A DNA stretch of 64,000 nucleotides from Brevibacterium spongiae (GCF_026168515.1 NZ_CP093443.1:1674001-1738000); one strand, 5' to 3'. Positions 51,322-60,230 are shown, counted from the stretch's first letter. Notes: a model not told the origin generated them from the letters alone. Numbers and translations are program-made.

Positions 51322-51430
51322 GGCACAGGCTTTTCGTCTGAGGCACAGGCTTTTCGTCTGAAGCGTCAGCCTTTCGTCTGAGGCTCGGCCTTATCTCCTG
51401 AAGCTCAAGAATCTCCTGAAGCTCAGGATT
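51314..51430. repeat. Tandem array of terminator-like hairpins
   Basis: Four 20-bp units start at 51314, 51334, 51354 and 51374, followed by two shorter units of about 18 bp. The first two units contain CTGAGGCACAG, in which CTG pairs with CAG, followed by GCTTTT. Copy 1 (51316-51334) forms a GCCTG/CAGGC hairpin ending in TTTT. Later copies retain the period but lose pairing. The array includes the fepC-like stop codon and lies between convergent genes. Confidence 0.75.
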
Positions 51431-52421
51431 CAGCGCTGTCGTTGCCCGCGGTCGCGTCTGTCGTCTCGTGCCGGTTGCCCGAGCCGAAGAGCGCCTTGAC
51501 CCCGAAGACGGCTGCGACGACGATCCCGCCCCAGATCGCGCCGAGGATGAGGGAGAAGAAGGTGTTGACCAGCCATCCGAGGAGGCCGCCGACCGCTGCG
51601 ACTGCTGCGGCCGGTTCCTCGAGGTGGTGGACGAAACCGTAGAGGGCGTGGAAGCCGAGCTCGTCGGTGCCGACGAGGATGATGTGCCCACCGACCCACA
51701 GCATGGCGAAAGTCCCGACGACGGACAGAAGCGCGAGCAGCTTGGGCATGGCCTCGACGAGGAACCGACCGAATCTCTGTGGCCCGGGCGCATCTTTCTT
51801 CGCCAGATGCAGACCGATGTCATCCATCTTCACGATGAGCGCGACGACACCGTAGACACCCAGTGTGATCGCCAGGGCGACGACGCCGAGGATGATGGCG
51901 CGGCTTGTCAGGGACTCAGCGGCCACCTCGTTGAGGGCGATGACCATGATCTCGCAGCTGAGCACGAAGTCGGTGGTGATGGCCGAGCGGACGACCTTCT
52001 TCTCCGCCGCAGCACCATCGGACGACTTCTCCGCGGCCGGGGTCTCCTTCTCATGATGGGCGATCCAGCCGAACTTCTCGGCGACCTTCTCAGCGCCCTC
52101 AAAACACAGATAGGTGCCGCCGATCATGAGCAGCGGTGTGAGGAGCCAGGGCAGGAACTGGCTGAGCAGCAGGATGATCGGCAGAATGATGACGATCTTG
52201 TTGAACAGCGAGCCCAAAGCAATGCGCTGAATGATCGGCAGCTCACGTTTGGGATCCACCCCTTCGACGAACTTCGGCGTCACCGCCGCATCATCGATGA
52301 CGACGCCCGCAGCTTTCGCTCCTGCTCGTGAGGCACCTGCGGCCACATCGTCGAGGCTGGCGGCAGAGAGTTTGACGAGTGCGGCCACGTCGTCGAGCAG
52401 CGCTATCAGACCCCCGGCCAT
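51423..52421 (-). CDS. DUF808 family membrane protein (YedI-like)
   Basis: The 332-residue protein begins with the family block MAGGLIALLDDVAALVKLSAASLDDVAAGASRAGAKAAGVVIDDAAVTP. It has helices around residues 70-105, 165-200, 215-245 and 280-315, typical of DUF808/YedI, whose function is unknown. The C-terminal tail after the last helix is short and polar. Its start overlaps the stop of the META protein at 52422, so three minus-strand genes (53218 to 51423) form an operon-like unit. Confidence 0.85.
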   Translation of the reverse strand: MAGGLIALLDDVAALVKLSAASLDDVAAGASRAGAKAAGVVIDDAAVTPKFVEGVDPKRELPIIQRIALGSLFNKIVIILPIILLLSQFLPWLLTPLLMIGGTYLCFEGAEKVAEKFGWIAHHEKETPAAEKSSDGAAAEKKVVRSAITTDFVLSCEIMVIALNEVAAESLTSRAIILGVVALAITLGVYGVVALIVKMDDIGLHLAKKDAPGPQRFGRFLVEAMPKLLALLSVVGTFAMLWVGGHIILVGTDELGFHALYGFVHHLEEPAAAVAAVGGLLGWLVNTFFSLILGAIWGGIVVAAVFGVKALFGSGNRHETTDATAGNDSAES

Positions 52422-52742
52422 CTACCGACCGCCGAGTTTGTAGGTGGTGCCCGGCGGCTGACGATGGAGATCGCCGAGGTGGTTCTCGGCCGCGTCGAAG
52501 AGCGCCAGGCGATCCCCGTCGGCTTCGACCCGCCGGGCCTTCGTGACCCAAGTGATCATTCCGGGGGCCGCTTTGAGAGTCGTCATCGACGGCTTGACCG
52601 TGACCCCTGCGGATTCGTCGGACCAGGATGTGGCGAGGCCGTTGGCGCCATCGCTGCCGCGCAATGTGCCGTCCTCGTGGAATTCGAGGAAGGCCCGGTC
52701 GTTGTTCTCAGCCGTCCAGCGGCCGATGACTGCGTGTGTCAT
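52422..52742 (-). CDS. META-domain-like small protein
   Basis: The 106-residue protein has IGRWTAENNDRAFLEFHEDGTLRGSDGANGLATSW, the start of a META/HslJ domain (W...F...G...GxDGCN-like). A second block reads KPSMTTLKAAPGMITWVTKA. No signal peptide is present, unlike its neighbour. It starts within the stop region of the lipoprotein at 52739-53218 and ends at the DUF808 start. The two META proteins look like a duplication. No function assigned. Confidence 0.75.
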   Translation of the reverse strand: MTHAVIGRWTAENNDRAFLEFHEDGTLRGSDGANGLATSWSDESAGVTVKPSMTTLKAAPGMITWVTKARRVEADGDRLALFDAAENHLGDLHRQPPGTTYKLGGR

Positions 52743-53218
52743 TTGTCTTCCTTCTCCAGTCCGCCGATGACTTTTCCGTTGCTGTCCTTGACCTTCATGA
52801 CATCGCCTTCAATCGTTGCTGTCGATGCCTTGCTCAGCCAGGTGTCGACTCCTGCGCAGGCCTTCTGCGTGGACATGAATGAGTCGATGACGATCTCCTC
52901 GTTCTCGGCCTTCCACGTGGTCACGATCGCGTTGCAGCCGTCCGAACCTTCAAGGGAACCGTCCTCAGCGAATTCGAGGAACGGGTCACCCGCCTCGGGG
53001 GAGGTCCATTTGCCGACCGGATCGAGGGAATCGGCGCCTTCGCTCGGCGATTCCGAGGAAGCGGATTCGCTCGGCGAGGGGGTATCGGGATTGCGCGGAT
53101 CGACTCCGGTATCGCAGGCGGCAAGGGAGAACGTGAGCGCGAATGCCCCCACTCCCAGCGCGAGGCGGGCAGCCATGCGCGAAGTCGGCAACGGTCGAAG
53201 CAGTGTGTGTTTCGGCAT
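52739..53218 (-). CDS. META-domain lipoprotein
   Basis: The 159-residue precursor has a signal peptide with lipobox SLAAC (Cys as the lipid site). A Ser/Pro/Glu-rich linker follows, then a META/HslJ domain starting with GKWTSPEAGDPFLEFAEDGSLEGSDGCNAIVTTW. HslJ-like proteins are often linked to stress or surface roles. The ATG at 53218 is preferred to 53248. Its stop overlaps the next gene (52742) by 4 nt. Confidence 0.83.
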   Translation of the reverse strand: MPKHTLLRPLPTSRMAARLALGVGAFALTFSLAACDTGVDPRNPDTPSPSESASSESPSEGADSLDPVGKWTSPEAGDPFLEFAEDGSLEGSDGCNAIVTTWKAENEEIVIDSFMSTQKACAGVDTWLSKASTATIEGDVMKVKDSNGKVIGGLEKEDK

Positions 53219-53334
53219 GCCCCGATCATAACGGCCTGGATTCGGCATGACCTGTCAGAACGCTGACGGCAGGGGAGTCGGCGACTTCTGTAAGTTGTGT
53301 TCACCTGCAACACACATTGTTTTTGCACTCCGTC

Positions 53335-53350
53335 GTGACCAAACCGTAAT
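53335..53350 (+). promoter_or_regulatory. Direct half-sites upstream of the first surface protease
   Basis: GTGAC-N6-GTAAT (53335-53339 and 53346-53350) puts two GTnAy half-sites 11 bp apart, about 110-125 nt before the start codon. The second protease gene has GTAAC-N6-GTGAC with the same spacing at 55603. Such 11-bp-spaced GTnAC repeats are bound by OmpR-family regulators such as MtrA and GlnR in actinobacteria. Confidence 0.45.
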
Positions 53351-53459
53351 CTTTCACACGGTTGAAAATCTGACACCAGAGACGCGACTGCCGGTGACGG
53401 CGGACCGAGTCGAGGGCCGGACAATCGAAGCACCGACAACGATCAAGGGAAACAACAGT

Positions 53460-55403
53460 ATGCAGAAGAAACTCGTGCAGAGTTCACTGGCTCTGAGCGC
53501 CGCTGCGGCGCTGAGCCTGGGCAGCGCGTTCGTCGCCACACCGGCGATGGCCGACAAAGCCCCGCAGAAGCTGGACCTTCAGAGCGAAGCGCAGATCCAG
53601 AAGGCACTGTCCGGAATCGAGGGCGTCAACGCCTATGGTGCCGACAGCGGCGAGCTCAACATCGGCGTTGCCAAGAAGACCTCCGAGATCAAGGATCTTG
53701 AGAAGCAGTACGACAACATCAACGTCACTGAGGGCGTCAAGGAACTCAAGCCCTACGCGAGCAAGGATCTCGTCGGCGGTGCCGGTTACCTCGTCAAGGC
53801 CGGCGAGAGCGGCGGAGCCTGTTCGACCGGCTTCTCCGGCTGGGACGGAGACGGCAAGCCCGTCGTCCTGACTGCAGGACACTGCTCGAAGATCATCAAC
53901 GAGCAGAGCAACGAGTTCGAAGGCGACACCACCGTCGATCAGACCGAGAAGCCCTCGATCTCGCAGGCCAACGGCGGCGAAGGCTTCCAGGCCTCCGGCA
54001 ACGGCGTCATCGGCAAGTGGGGCTTCGCGAACTTCGGCGGCGACCTGCTCGAAGGCGCCGATCAGAACAAGTGGCCCGAGCCGAGCGAGTCGGACATCGA
54101 CTTCGCCGTGATCAACGTCGACGAGTCGAAGTACAACGTCAAGAACGGCATCACCGACTGGTCGACCGCCGATTCGGACGATCTGGCCAAGTCGACTACC
54201 GAGATCACCGAGGTCGGAGAGCACAAGGAAGGTGCGATCAGCAAGTCGGGTCGGACCACGGGCAAGACCGAAGGCAAGGTTCTGCCTCGCTCGGAGTACG
54301 ACTTCGACTACCAGAACGTCGGTGGCCGCTGGGTCCACGGATTCGGCGTGACCGCACCGGCCGACAAGCCCTTCTCGCAGCCGGGCGACTCCGGTGGCGG
54401 CGTCTACCAGGGCAGCACCGCTGTCGGTGTCATCTCCGGTGGCGGCGACCTCGACGCGAACACGTCCTTCACCTGGGTTGCCGACCTGGACCACTCGCTC
54501 GAGGAGTCCGGCACGGACTTCAACCTCGAGAAGCCGGGCGAGGAGACCCCTGAGGCTCCTGCCGCTCCCAAGGTCGAGGACCAGACCGTCGAGCCCGAGG
54601 GCAAGATCAAGGGCAAGGCTGAAGCCGGTGCCCAGGTCGAGGTCAAGTGGGAAGCCGCAAAGGGCGCCGAGGACGGCTCTGAGAAGGTCAAGGCTGACAA
54701 GGACGGCAACTTCTCCGTCGAAGGCCCGAAGGCTGAAGGCGACTACAACTTCACTGCGACCGCAATCGTCGACGGACAGAAGTCCAAGACAGCAGAGTTC
54801 GACGTGACCGTTGAGAAGGACGAGTCCGAGACTCCTGCCCCGGTCGAGCGTGAGATCAGCGTCGACCCCAAGGAGATCGCTGCCTCTGACTTCGTTCAGG
54901 AAGACAAGGGCGTGACGATCACGGTCAAGGGCTTCGACGAGGGTGAGAAGGTGACCCTCAAGGTCGCCAACGGCCCCGAGGGTGTCGACGACTTCGAGAT
55001 GGATGAGACCGCGAACGAGAACGGCGCCGCCGCTTTCTCCGTGTACGGCACCAGCGCGTCGGATCCTGAGGCCTACCTCGGCAAGTATGATCTCGAGGTC
55101 ACCGGTGCCAATGACACCGAGGACGAGTCGGTACTGACCGGTTCGTTCCAGGTTGTTGCCGATGAAGACGGCAACGGCGGTGGATCCGGCGGAGATGACG
55201 ACGGCAACGCTGACGGCGGAAACGACGGCGGCAATGCTGACGGCGGATCCGGCGATGGAGACGACGCTGACGGAAACGGTGACGGTGGATCCGATCTGCC
55301 TCGCACCGGTGCCGAGCTCACCGGCCTCGCGGCCGGAGCCGGACTCCTCCTCGTCGGTGGAACCGCGGTCGTTCTGACCATGCGTCGCAAGAAGAACAAC
55401 TGA
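53460..55403 (+). CDS. Secreted S1-family serine protease with LPXTG cell-wall anchor
   Basis: The 647-residue precursor has a signal peptide (about 1-31, cleavage after AMA). A chymotrypsin-like domain carries His141 in TAGHC, Asp214 in DIDFAVINVD and Ser311 in QPGDSGGG. A probable Cys121-Cys142 disulfide joins CSTGF to the HC. Two Ig-like domains follow, then a Gly/Asp/Asn linker and the sortase signal LPRTG at 613-617, with helix and RRKKNN tail. ATG 53460 has AAGGGA 9 nt upstream. It is a close paralogue of the next gene; the substrate is unknown. Confidence 0.93.
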   Translation: MQKKLVQSSLALSAAAALSLGSAFVATPAMADKAPQKLDLQSEAQIQKALSGIEGVNAYGADSGELNIGVAKKTSEIKDLEKQYDNINVTEGVKELKPYASKDLVGGAGYLVKAGESGGACSTGFSGWDGDGKPVVLTAGHCSKIINEQSNEFEGDTTVDQTEKPSISQANGGEGFQASGNGVIGKWGFANFGGDLLEGADQNKWPEPSESDIDFAVINVDESKYNVKNGITDWSTADSDDLAKSTTEITEVGEHKEGAISKSGRTTGKTEGKVLPRSEYDFDYQNVGGRWVHGFGVTAPADKPFSQPGDSGGGVYQGSTAVGVISGGGDLDANTSFTWVADLDHSLEESGTDFNLEKPGEETPEAPAAPKVEDQTVEPEGKIKGKAEAGAQVEVKWEAAKGAEDGSEKVKADKDGNFSVEGPKAEGDYNFTATAIVDGQKSKTAEFDVTVEKDESETPAPVEREISVDPKEIAASDFVQEDKGVTITVKGFDEGEKVTLKVANGPEGVDDFEMDETANENGAAAFSVYGTSASDPEAYLGKYDLEVTGANDTEDESVLTGSFQVVADEDGNGGGSGGDDDGNADGGNDGGNADGGSGDGDDADGNGDGGSDLPRTGAELTGLAAGAGLLLVGGTAVVLTMRRKKNN

Positions 55404-55452
55404 GCCACAGTGAGGTCGACCGTCTGACGGTCTGCTGAGCAGCTCTAAGATG

Positions 55453-55480
55453 ATGCCCCCGGTCCTGTGACCGGGGGCAT
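55453..55480 (+). terminator. Terminator after the first surface protease gene
   Basis: ATGCCCCCGGTC at 55453-55464 pairs fully with GACCGGGGGCAT at 55469-55480 around a CTGT loop. A TTGTC stretch follows. It separates the two protease genes into independent transcripts. Confidence 0.85.
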
Positions 55481-55602
55481 TGTCAATTCAACCGAGCTCG
55501 AAGTCCACATTCTGCCAACTGATCTTGTCTACATCGCCTGAAGTTTCGTTCATTTAGTTCACAGTTTTTGAGGACTTTCTTGGTAGTCGCTGGGTAAGGC
55601 CC

Positions 55603-55618
55603 GTAACCTTATCGTGAC
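55603..55618 (+). promoter_or_regulatory. Direct half-sites upstream of the second surface protease
   Basis: GTAAC-N6-GTGAC (55603-55607 and 55614-55618) is 11 bp between half-sites and about 55-70 nt before the start codon. A third GTGAC occurs at 55634. An overlapping TAAGG-N7-CCTTA inverted repeat occurs at 55595-55611. It mirrors the site upstream of the paralogue at 53335. Confidence 0.5.
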
Positions 55619-55670
55619 TTAGGTCATCGTTTCGTGACATTGATCCCTCAGACAAGAGAGACAACTACTT

Positions 55671-57842
55671 ATGCAGAAGAAACTCGTGCAGAGTTCGCTG
55701 GCGCTGGCAGCAGCGACAGCACTCGGCCTCGGCGGCGCATTCGTCGCTGCTCCCGCAGCGGCGGATTCGCCGGAGCTCACCCAGCAGACTGCGCAGAAGG
55801 CCGCGAAGTCCATTTCCGTAGTCAACGCCTTCGGATTCGACAACGGCACTCTTCACCTCGGTGTCGAAAACGAAGAAGATATCGATTCGGCAGAGATCGA
55901 GAAGCTCCAGAAAAAGTATGGTGCTGACAACGTCGTCGTCCAGGCCGGAATCTCCGAAGTCAAGGCCCACGCCGCTGGCGATCTGGTCGGTGGCGCTGGC
56001 TACCTCATGAACGTCCCGAGCAGTGGCGGACTCGGTGCCTGCTCGACCGGATTCTCAGGATGGAACGATCAGGGCGATCCAGTCGTGCTGACTGCCGGCC
56101 ACTGTGCCGAGGACACGGCGGAGTCCGGGGAAGACCTCGGCTCGACCGAGATCGCCGATACCGAGCGTCCCAAATCTGCTCCTGCAGTCGGCGGCGAGGG
56201 CGGCGAACCTGCCGGAATCGGCTCCATCGGCTCCTGGGGATACAACAAGTACGGCAGCCCCGTCGAGCCCGGAGACGAGACCGGCAGTGAAGGCGACATC
56301 GACTTCGCCGTCATCAATGTCGATGATTCGAAGTACAACGTCAAGACCGGAGTGACGGACTGGACGTCCGCCGACAGTGATGACCTCGGCGCGAAACTCG
56401 CCACCGACATCACCAAGGTCGGAGCTCACACTGAGGGCACTGTGGAGAAGTCCGGTCGCACGACCGGACTCACCGAAGGCAAGGTCATCCCTCGCGAGCG
56501 GGCGCCGTTCGACTACATGAACGTCAGTGAGCGTTGGGTGCATGGATTTGCCGTTGAGTCGTCTGTCGACGATCCGTTCTCACAGCCGGGTGACTCCGGC
56601 GGCGCAGTCTTCCAGGGAGAAACAGCCGTCGGCGTGATCTCCGGTGGCGGACCTGCTGAATGGAGCGACGGCACCCCCTTCCAGCTCGGCTGGGTTGCTG
56701 ACCTTGATTATTCGCTCGAACAGTCGGGCCAGTCGATCAACTTCGAAGATCCCACAGAGGAACCCCCAGGCGACGACGACAAGGATGCAGACGCTTCGGC
56801 CGCTGCCGATGGCGATGACGCAGATGCTTCTGCCGCCGCCGACGGTAAAGATGCTGACGCCTCCGCGGCTGCAGATGGCAAGGATGCAGATGCATCCGCT
56901 GCCGCCGAAGGCGACGACGCTGAAGCTTCGGCCGACGCCGACGGCAAGGACGACGACGCTTCGGCCGCTGCCGATGGCGACGACGCTGACGCATCCGCTG
57001 CCGCAGACGGCAAGGATGACGAAGCCGATTCCGACGCTGACGGTGACGAGAAGCCCGAAGCGCCCCAGGTCGGCGACCAGACCGTCGTCGAAGGCGGAAA
57101 GATCACCGGTAAGGCCGCTCCGAACGCTGAAGTGAACCTGACCTGGAAGCCTGTCGGCGCCAACGCCGGTTCCGCTCAGGCCGCACCGGCCGAGGGCACC
57201 GCCACGGTCAAGACCGATGCTGACGGAAACTTCTCAGCCGAGGCTCCTGCCGAGGCTGGCGACTACGCCTACTCCGCCACGGTGACCGCAAACGGACAGA
57301 CCTCGGAGGCCACCAACTTCACGGTGACCGTCCAGGCTGCCGAGCGCAAGCTGACTGTCGACCCGAAGGAGATCTCTGCTTCGGACTTCGTCCAGAAGGA
57401 CAAGGGCGTGCAGGTCACCGCTGAAGGCTTCGAAGAGGGCGAGAACGTCACCCTCGAGGTTGTTGCCGGTCCGGAAAACGTCGAGGGCATCACCCTCGAG
57501 GAGACCGCCAATGCTGACGGAGTCGTCGGATTCTCGATCTACGGCACCAGTGCTGAAGACGCCGAGGCCTACCTCGGCAAGTACGACCTCGAGGTCACCG
57601 GCGACAACGACACCGAGGACGAGTCCGCTCTGACCGGTTCGTTCCAGGTCGTTGCCGACGAAGACGGCAACGGCGGCGGCAACGATGGTGACGACAACGG
57701 CAACGACGACGGAAACGGTGACGGTGGATCCGATCTGCCTCGCACCGGTGCCGAGCTGACTGGCCTCGCGGCCGGAGCCGGACTCCTCCTCGTCGGTGGA
57801 GCCGCCGTTGTTCTGACGATGCGTCGCAAGAAGAACAACTGA
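55671..57842 (+). CDS. Secreted S1-family serine protease with acidic repeats and LPXTG anchor
   Basis: The 723-residue precursor shares its first 11 residues (MQKKLVQSSLA) with the preceding gene. It has a signal peptide (about 1-31), His144 in TAGHC, Asp211 in DIDFAVINVD and Ser309 in QPGDSGGA. Eight 11-residue repeats (DADASAAADGK-type) lie between the protease and the Ig-like domains. LPRTG at 689-693, a helix and RRKKNN end the chain. It has an independent promoter region and its own terminator. The repeats look like a surface spacer. Confidence 0.93.
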   Translation: MQKKLVQSSLALAAATALGLGGAFVAAPAAADSPELTQQTAQKAAKSISVVNAFGFDNGTLHLGVENEEDIDSAEIEKLQKKYGADNVVVQAGISEVKAHAAGDLVGGAGYLMNVPSSGGLGACSTGFSGWNDQGDPVVLTAGHCAEDTAESGEDLGSTEIADTERPKSAPAVGGEGGEPAGIGSIGSWGYNKYGSPVEPGDETGSEGDIDFAVINVDDSKYNVKTGVTDWTSADSDDLGAKLATDITKVGAHTEGTVEKSGRTTGLTEGKVIPRERAPFDYMNVSERWVHGFAVESSVDDPFSQPGDSGGAVFQGETAVGVISGGGPAEWSDGTPFQLGWVADLDYSLEQSGQSINFEDPTEEPPGDDDKDADASAAADGDDADASAAADGKDADASAAADGKDADASAAAEGDDAEASADADGKDDDASAAADGDDADASAAADGKDDEADSDADGDEKPEAPQVGDQTVVEGGKITGKAAPNAEVNLTWKPVGANAGSAQAAPAEGTATVKTDADGNFSAEAPAEAGDYAYSATVTANGQTSEATNFTVTVQAAERKLTVDPKEISASDFVQKDKGVQVTAEGFEEGENVTLEVVAGPENVEGITLEETANADGVVGFSIYGTSAEDAEAYLGKYDLEVTGDNDTEDESALTGSFQVVADEDGNGGGNDGDDNGNDDGNGDGGSDLPRTGAELTGLAAGAGLLLVGGAAVVLTMRRKKNN
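56784..57047 (+). repeat. Eight 33-bp repeats encoding DADASAAADG[KD]
   Basis: Residues 372-459 consist of eight 11-residue units with consensus DADASAAADGK or D. Variation (DAEASADADGK, DDEADSDADGD) increases toward the end. The paralogous gene upstream has a short linker at this position instead, so the array is an insertion or expansion specific to this copy. Confidence 0.88.
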
Positions 57843-57879
57843 AACCAGCTCTGATGGTCATCCGCTGACCGCGTGAGCG

Positions 57880-57913
57880 AAAGTGCCCCTGACCAGTTGG
57901 TCAGGGGCACTTT
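57880..57913 (+). terminator. Strong terminator after the second surface protease gene
   Basis: AAAGTGCCCCTGACCA at 57880-57895 pairs perfectly with TGGTCAGGGGCACTTT at 57898-57913, leaving a GT loop centre. A T-rich run follows. It ends the protease transcript. Confidence 0.88.
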
Positions 57914-58034
57914 CATCTTCTCCGACTAAGATCGGCAGGAACGTCTCTGCCAGCGGACTTCTCAGCGAATCCCAGCAGAGCAGATCGTCCGACTACGAGA
58001 AGATGGTCGATCCACACGACGAAGGAGTCCGTGC

Positions 58035-58244
58035 ATGAGCCTCGAAGGCGATCCGTTCGACTACCAGATCACCAAATCCGGACTGCTTCTCATTCGCCGA
58101 GGCGGCCGAACCATCATGGAACTCGGCGGAAAGAAGGCTGCCGCACTCATCCCCAAGCTCGGCCGAGACGCCGATTCCGACCAGCAGCTGCTGGCTCGTG
58201 CGACGGGAAACTACCGGCACGGAAACGAAAGACAGTCTCGTTGA
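58035..58244 (+). CDS. Small conserved hypothetical protein, 69 aa
   Basis: I do not recognise a named family. GAAGGAG at 58021-58027 precedes the ATG with good spacing, so translation is likely. The product is soluble and basic near the end: MSLEGDPFDYQITKSGLLLIRR at the start, and RGGRTIMELGGKKAAALIPKLGRDADSDQQLLARATGNYR further on. No membrane segment. It sits just before a thioesterase gene with its own promoter. Confidence 0.6.
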   Translation: MSLEGDPFDYQITKSGLLLIRRGGRTIMELGGKKAAALIPKLGRDADSDQQLLARATGNYRHGNERQSR

Positions 58245-58291
58245 AATCTTCCCTAGCTGGACGTTCGTTCAGCGGTTGGTATCCTTGCGCT

Positions 58292-59110
58292 ATGACTGAC
58301 GACACATCCAGCGAATTCGCCCGCGCCACCGCAGTCGAGCGGACCGGCGATCACAGCTTCACCGCCGAACTCGACGCCGGATGGAAAGTCGCCGGTGCCA
58401 TAAACGGCGGATACCTCCTTGGCGTCGCCGGTCGGGCCCTGCGAAACCTCAACCCGACCACACCTGACCCCCTGGTGATCTCTACCTTCTACCTCGGTCC
58501 GAGTACAGAGGGAACCGTGGACATCACGACGCGCACCCTGCGCGAAGGTCGATCAACGGCGAGCTACGGCATCGAACTCACCCAGAACGGGGCGCCGACG
58601 ATTTCGGCGATGGCAACGATGGGCAGCCTCGGTGAACTTCCTGATGACGTCGCCACCACAGCCACCCCGCCGCAGCTGCCGCCACCGGAAGAGTGCGTCA
58701 GCGTCGCCGAGGCCAGTGAGGACTTCAAGAAGGCCGCACCGCTCATCTCACGTTTCGATATGCGCCTGGACCCGGCCACCGCGGGATTCGCGGTCGGCAA
58801 ACCCAGCGGGCGCGGAGAGCTGCAGGGCTGGATACGATTCATCGACGGAACGGACCCGGAACCGCTGTCGCTGCTGACCTTCCTCGACTCATTCCCGCCG
58901 GTGATGTTCGACCTCGGGCGTTTCAACTGGGCGCCGACCATGGAACTGACCGCACACGTACGCGCCCTGCCCGCCTCCGGCTGGATCCGCGCCCGCCTGT
59001 TCACCCGGAACATCGCCGGGGGAATGTTCGAAGAGGACTGTGAACTGTGGGACTCCACCGGCCGCCTCGTCGCGCAATCACGCCAACTGGCTCGCCAGCC
59101 GCGCGGCTGA
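58292..59110 (+). CDS. Acyl-CoA thioesterase-like (tandem hot-dog) protein
   Basis: The 272-residue protein has the hot-dog block AGAINGGYLLGVAGRALRNL near its start and LVISTFYLGPSTEGTVDI. In the second half it has PPVMFDLGRFNWAPTMELTAHVRALPA. This is the TesB-like or FcoT-like tandem arrangement of thioesterase-superfamily proteins common in actinobacteria. TATCCT 6 nt before the ATG suggests a leaderless message. Substrate unknown. Confidence 0.83.
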   Translation: MTDDTSSEFARATAVERTGDHSFTAELDAGWKVAGAINGGYLLGVAGRALRNLNPTTPDPLVISTFYLGPSTEGTVDITTRTLREGRSTASYGIELTQNGAPTISAMATMGSLGELPDDVATTATPPQLPPPEECVSVAEASEDFKKAAPLISRFDMRLDPATAGFAVGKPSGRGELQGWIRFIDGTDPEPLSLLTFLDSFPPVMFDLGRFNWAPTMELTAHVRALPASGWIRARLFTRNIAGGMFEEDCELWDSTGRLVAQSRQLARQPRG

Positions 59111-59217
59111 AGCGAAGATGACGCTGGATTGCCGTTGATGACTTGCCCGATGTGCTGTGTCAGGGGTCAGGGCTAGAGTCGGAGCCATCCAGCACTCGCA
59201 GTGAAAGGACCACCCCA

Positions 59218-59589
59218 ATGGCGTCACTGTCATCACTGAGCATCACCTTCGATTGCCACGATGTCGAAGCGCAATCGATCTTCTGGGCCGAACTCCTGCG
59301 CGCAGAACTCGATCCGGGCGCGAACGAATTCGTCGCCAGCATCGGAGGCGTGCACAATTCCGAATCACCGACTCCGGGCATGCTCTTCCTCAAGGTCGAC
59401 GATCGCATCGAAGGGAAAAACCCCGTGCACATCGATCTCGACGACCCGAGCTACCCGGCGGATGTCGAGCGAGCAGTGGAGCTGGGCGCGGAGAGGCTGG
59501 GCTCCTTCTCCGAGTACGGGATCGAATGGACCACGCTGAAAGACCCCGAAGGAAACGTCTTCGACATCGGTCGCCGCACGGTAACCTGA
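59218..59589 (+). CDS. VOC/glyoxalase-like protein
   Basis: The 123-residue protein starts LSSLSITFDCHDVEAQSIFWAELLRAELD and closes TLKDPEGNVFDIGRRTVT, a Glyoxalase_6-type VOC pattern. The loop PVHIDLDDP occupies the middle. AAGGA lies about 9 nt upstream of the ATG. It is followed by a DinB protein; the same VOC and DinB combination occurs at 24298-25405 in the window. Ligand unknown. Confidence 0.8.
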   Translation: MASLSSLSITFDCHDVEAQSIFWAELLRAELDPGANEFVASIGGVHNSESPTPGMLFLKVDDRIEGKNPVHIDLDDPSYPADVERAVELGAERLGSFSEYGIEWTTLKDPEGNVFDIGRRTVT

Positions 59590-59646
59590 AAACTCCGGTG
59601 TTTCGTCCGAAGCTCACCGAGGTCCGCATGATCAGAGAGGCTCAGT

Positions 59647-60165
59647 GTGGCACTTCCATTGACCGACCCGTCAATCACCCCGACCGAAAGACAGGGGCTC
59701 GAAGAGTTCCTCGATTACTTCCGCCAGGTGGTGAGAAGGAAGGCCGATGGGCTGACGCCTGAGCAGCTGACACACAAGGTCGCTTCGTCATCGCTGACGA
59801 TCGGCGGCATCGTCCGTCACCTCACCCTCGTCGAGGAGTCCTGGTTCGTCGAGGTGCTGCAGGGCAAGGATCTCAGCGATCCGTGGGCCAGCGTCGATTG
59901 GCGATCCGAGCCCGACTGGGACTTCGACAGTGCTGCCGGCGCAACCGCGGAGGAGCTGTTGGAAGCGCACGCTCGTTCGTGTGAGCACTCCCGCAGGATC
60001 CTCGCCGAGGTGGACGACCTCGACGCGCTGACCGCGCGGGGAGACAGCGGCGGTGCGAAATTCAATGTCCGTTGGATCCTCATCCATCTCATCGAGGAAT
60101 ACGCCCGCCATGCCGGGCACGCCGATCTCATCCGAGAGGACATCGACGGACAGACGGATGACTGA
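59647..60165 (+). CDS. DinB/DUF664-family protein
   Basis: The 172-residue protein shows LTIGGIRHLTLVEESWFVE-like sequence (GGIVRHLTLVEESW) and the characteristic end HLIEEYARHAGHADLIREDIDGQ. This closely resembles the protein at 24298. Start GTG 59647 has no strong RBS. The His pattern supports the DinB/mycothiol-dependent superfamily; the exact function is unknown. It precedes a DUF368 membrane protein gene with its own promoter. Confidence 0.8.
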   Translation: MALPLTDPSITPTERQGLEEFLDYFRQVVRRKADGLTPEQLTHKVASSSLTIGGIVRHLTLVEESWFVEVLQGKDLSDPWASVDWRSEPDWDFDSAAGATAEELLEAHARSCEHSRRILAEVDDLDALTARGDSGGAKFNVRWILIHLIEEYARHAGHADLIREDIDGQTDD

Positions 60166-60230
60166 GGCTTCGGACGGACGGCTGAGCCCGCAGTCGACTG
60201 CCGAATCGGTTGTCGCCTAGGGTTGACAAC

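Noticed and set aside
51314..51430. Possible CRISPR array
   Set aside because: Units are contiguous 20-bp degenerate repeats with no spacers and no cas genes nearby; hairpins with T-runs fit terminators better.
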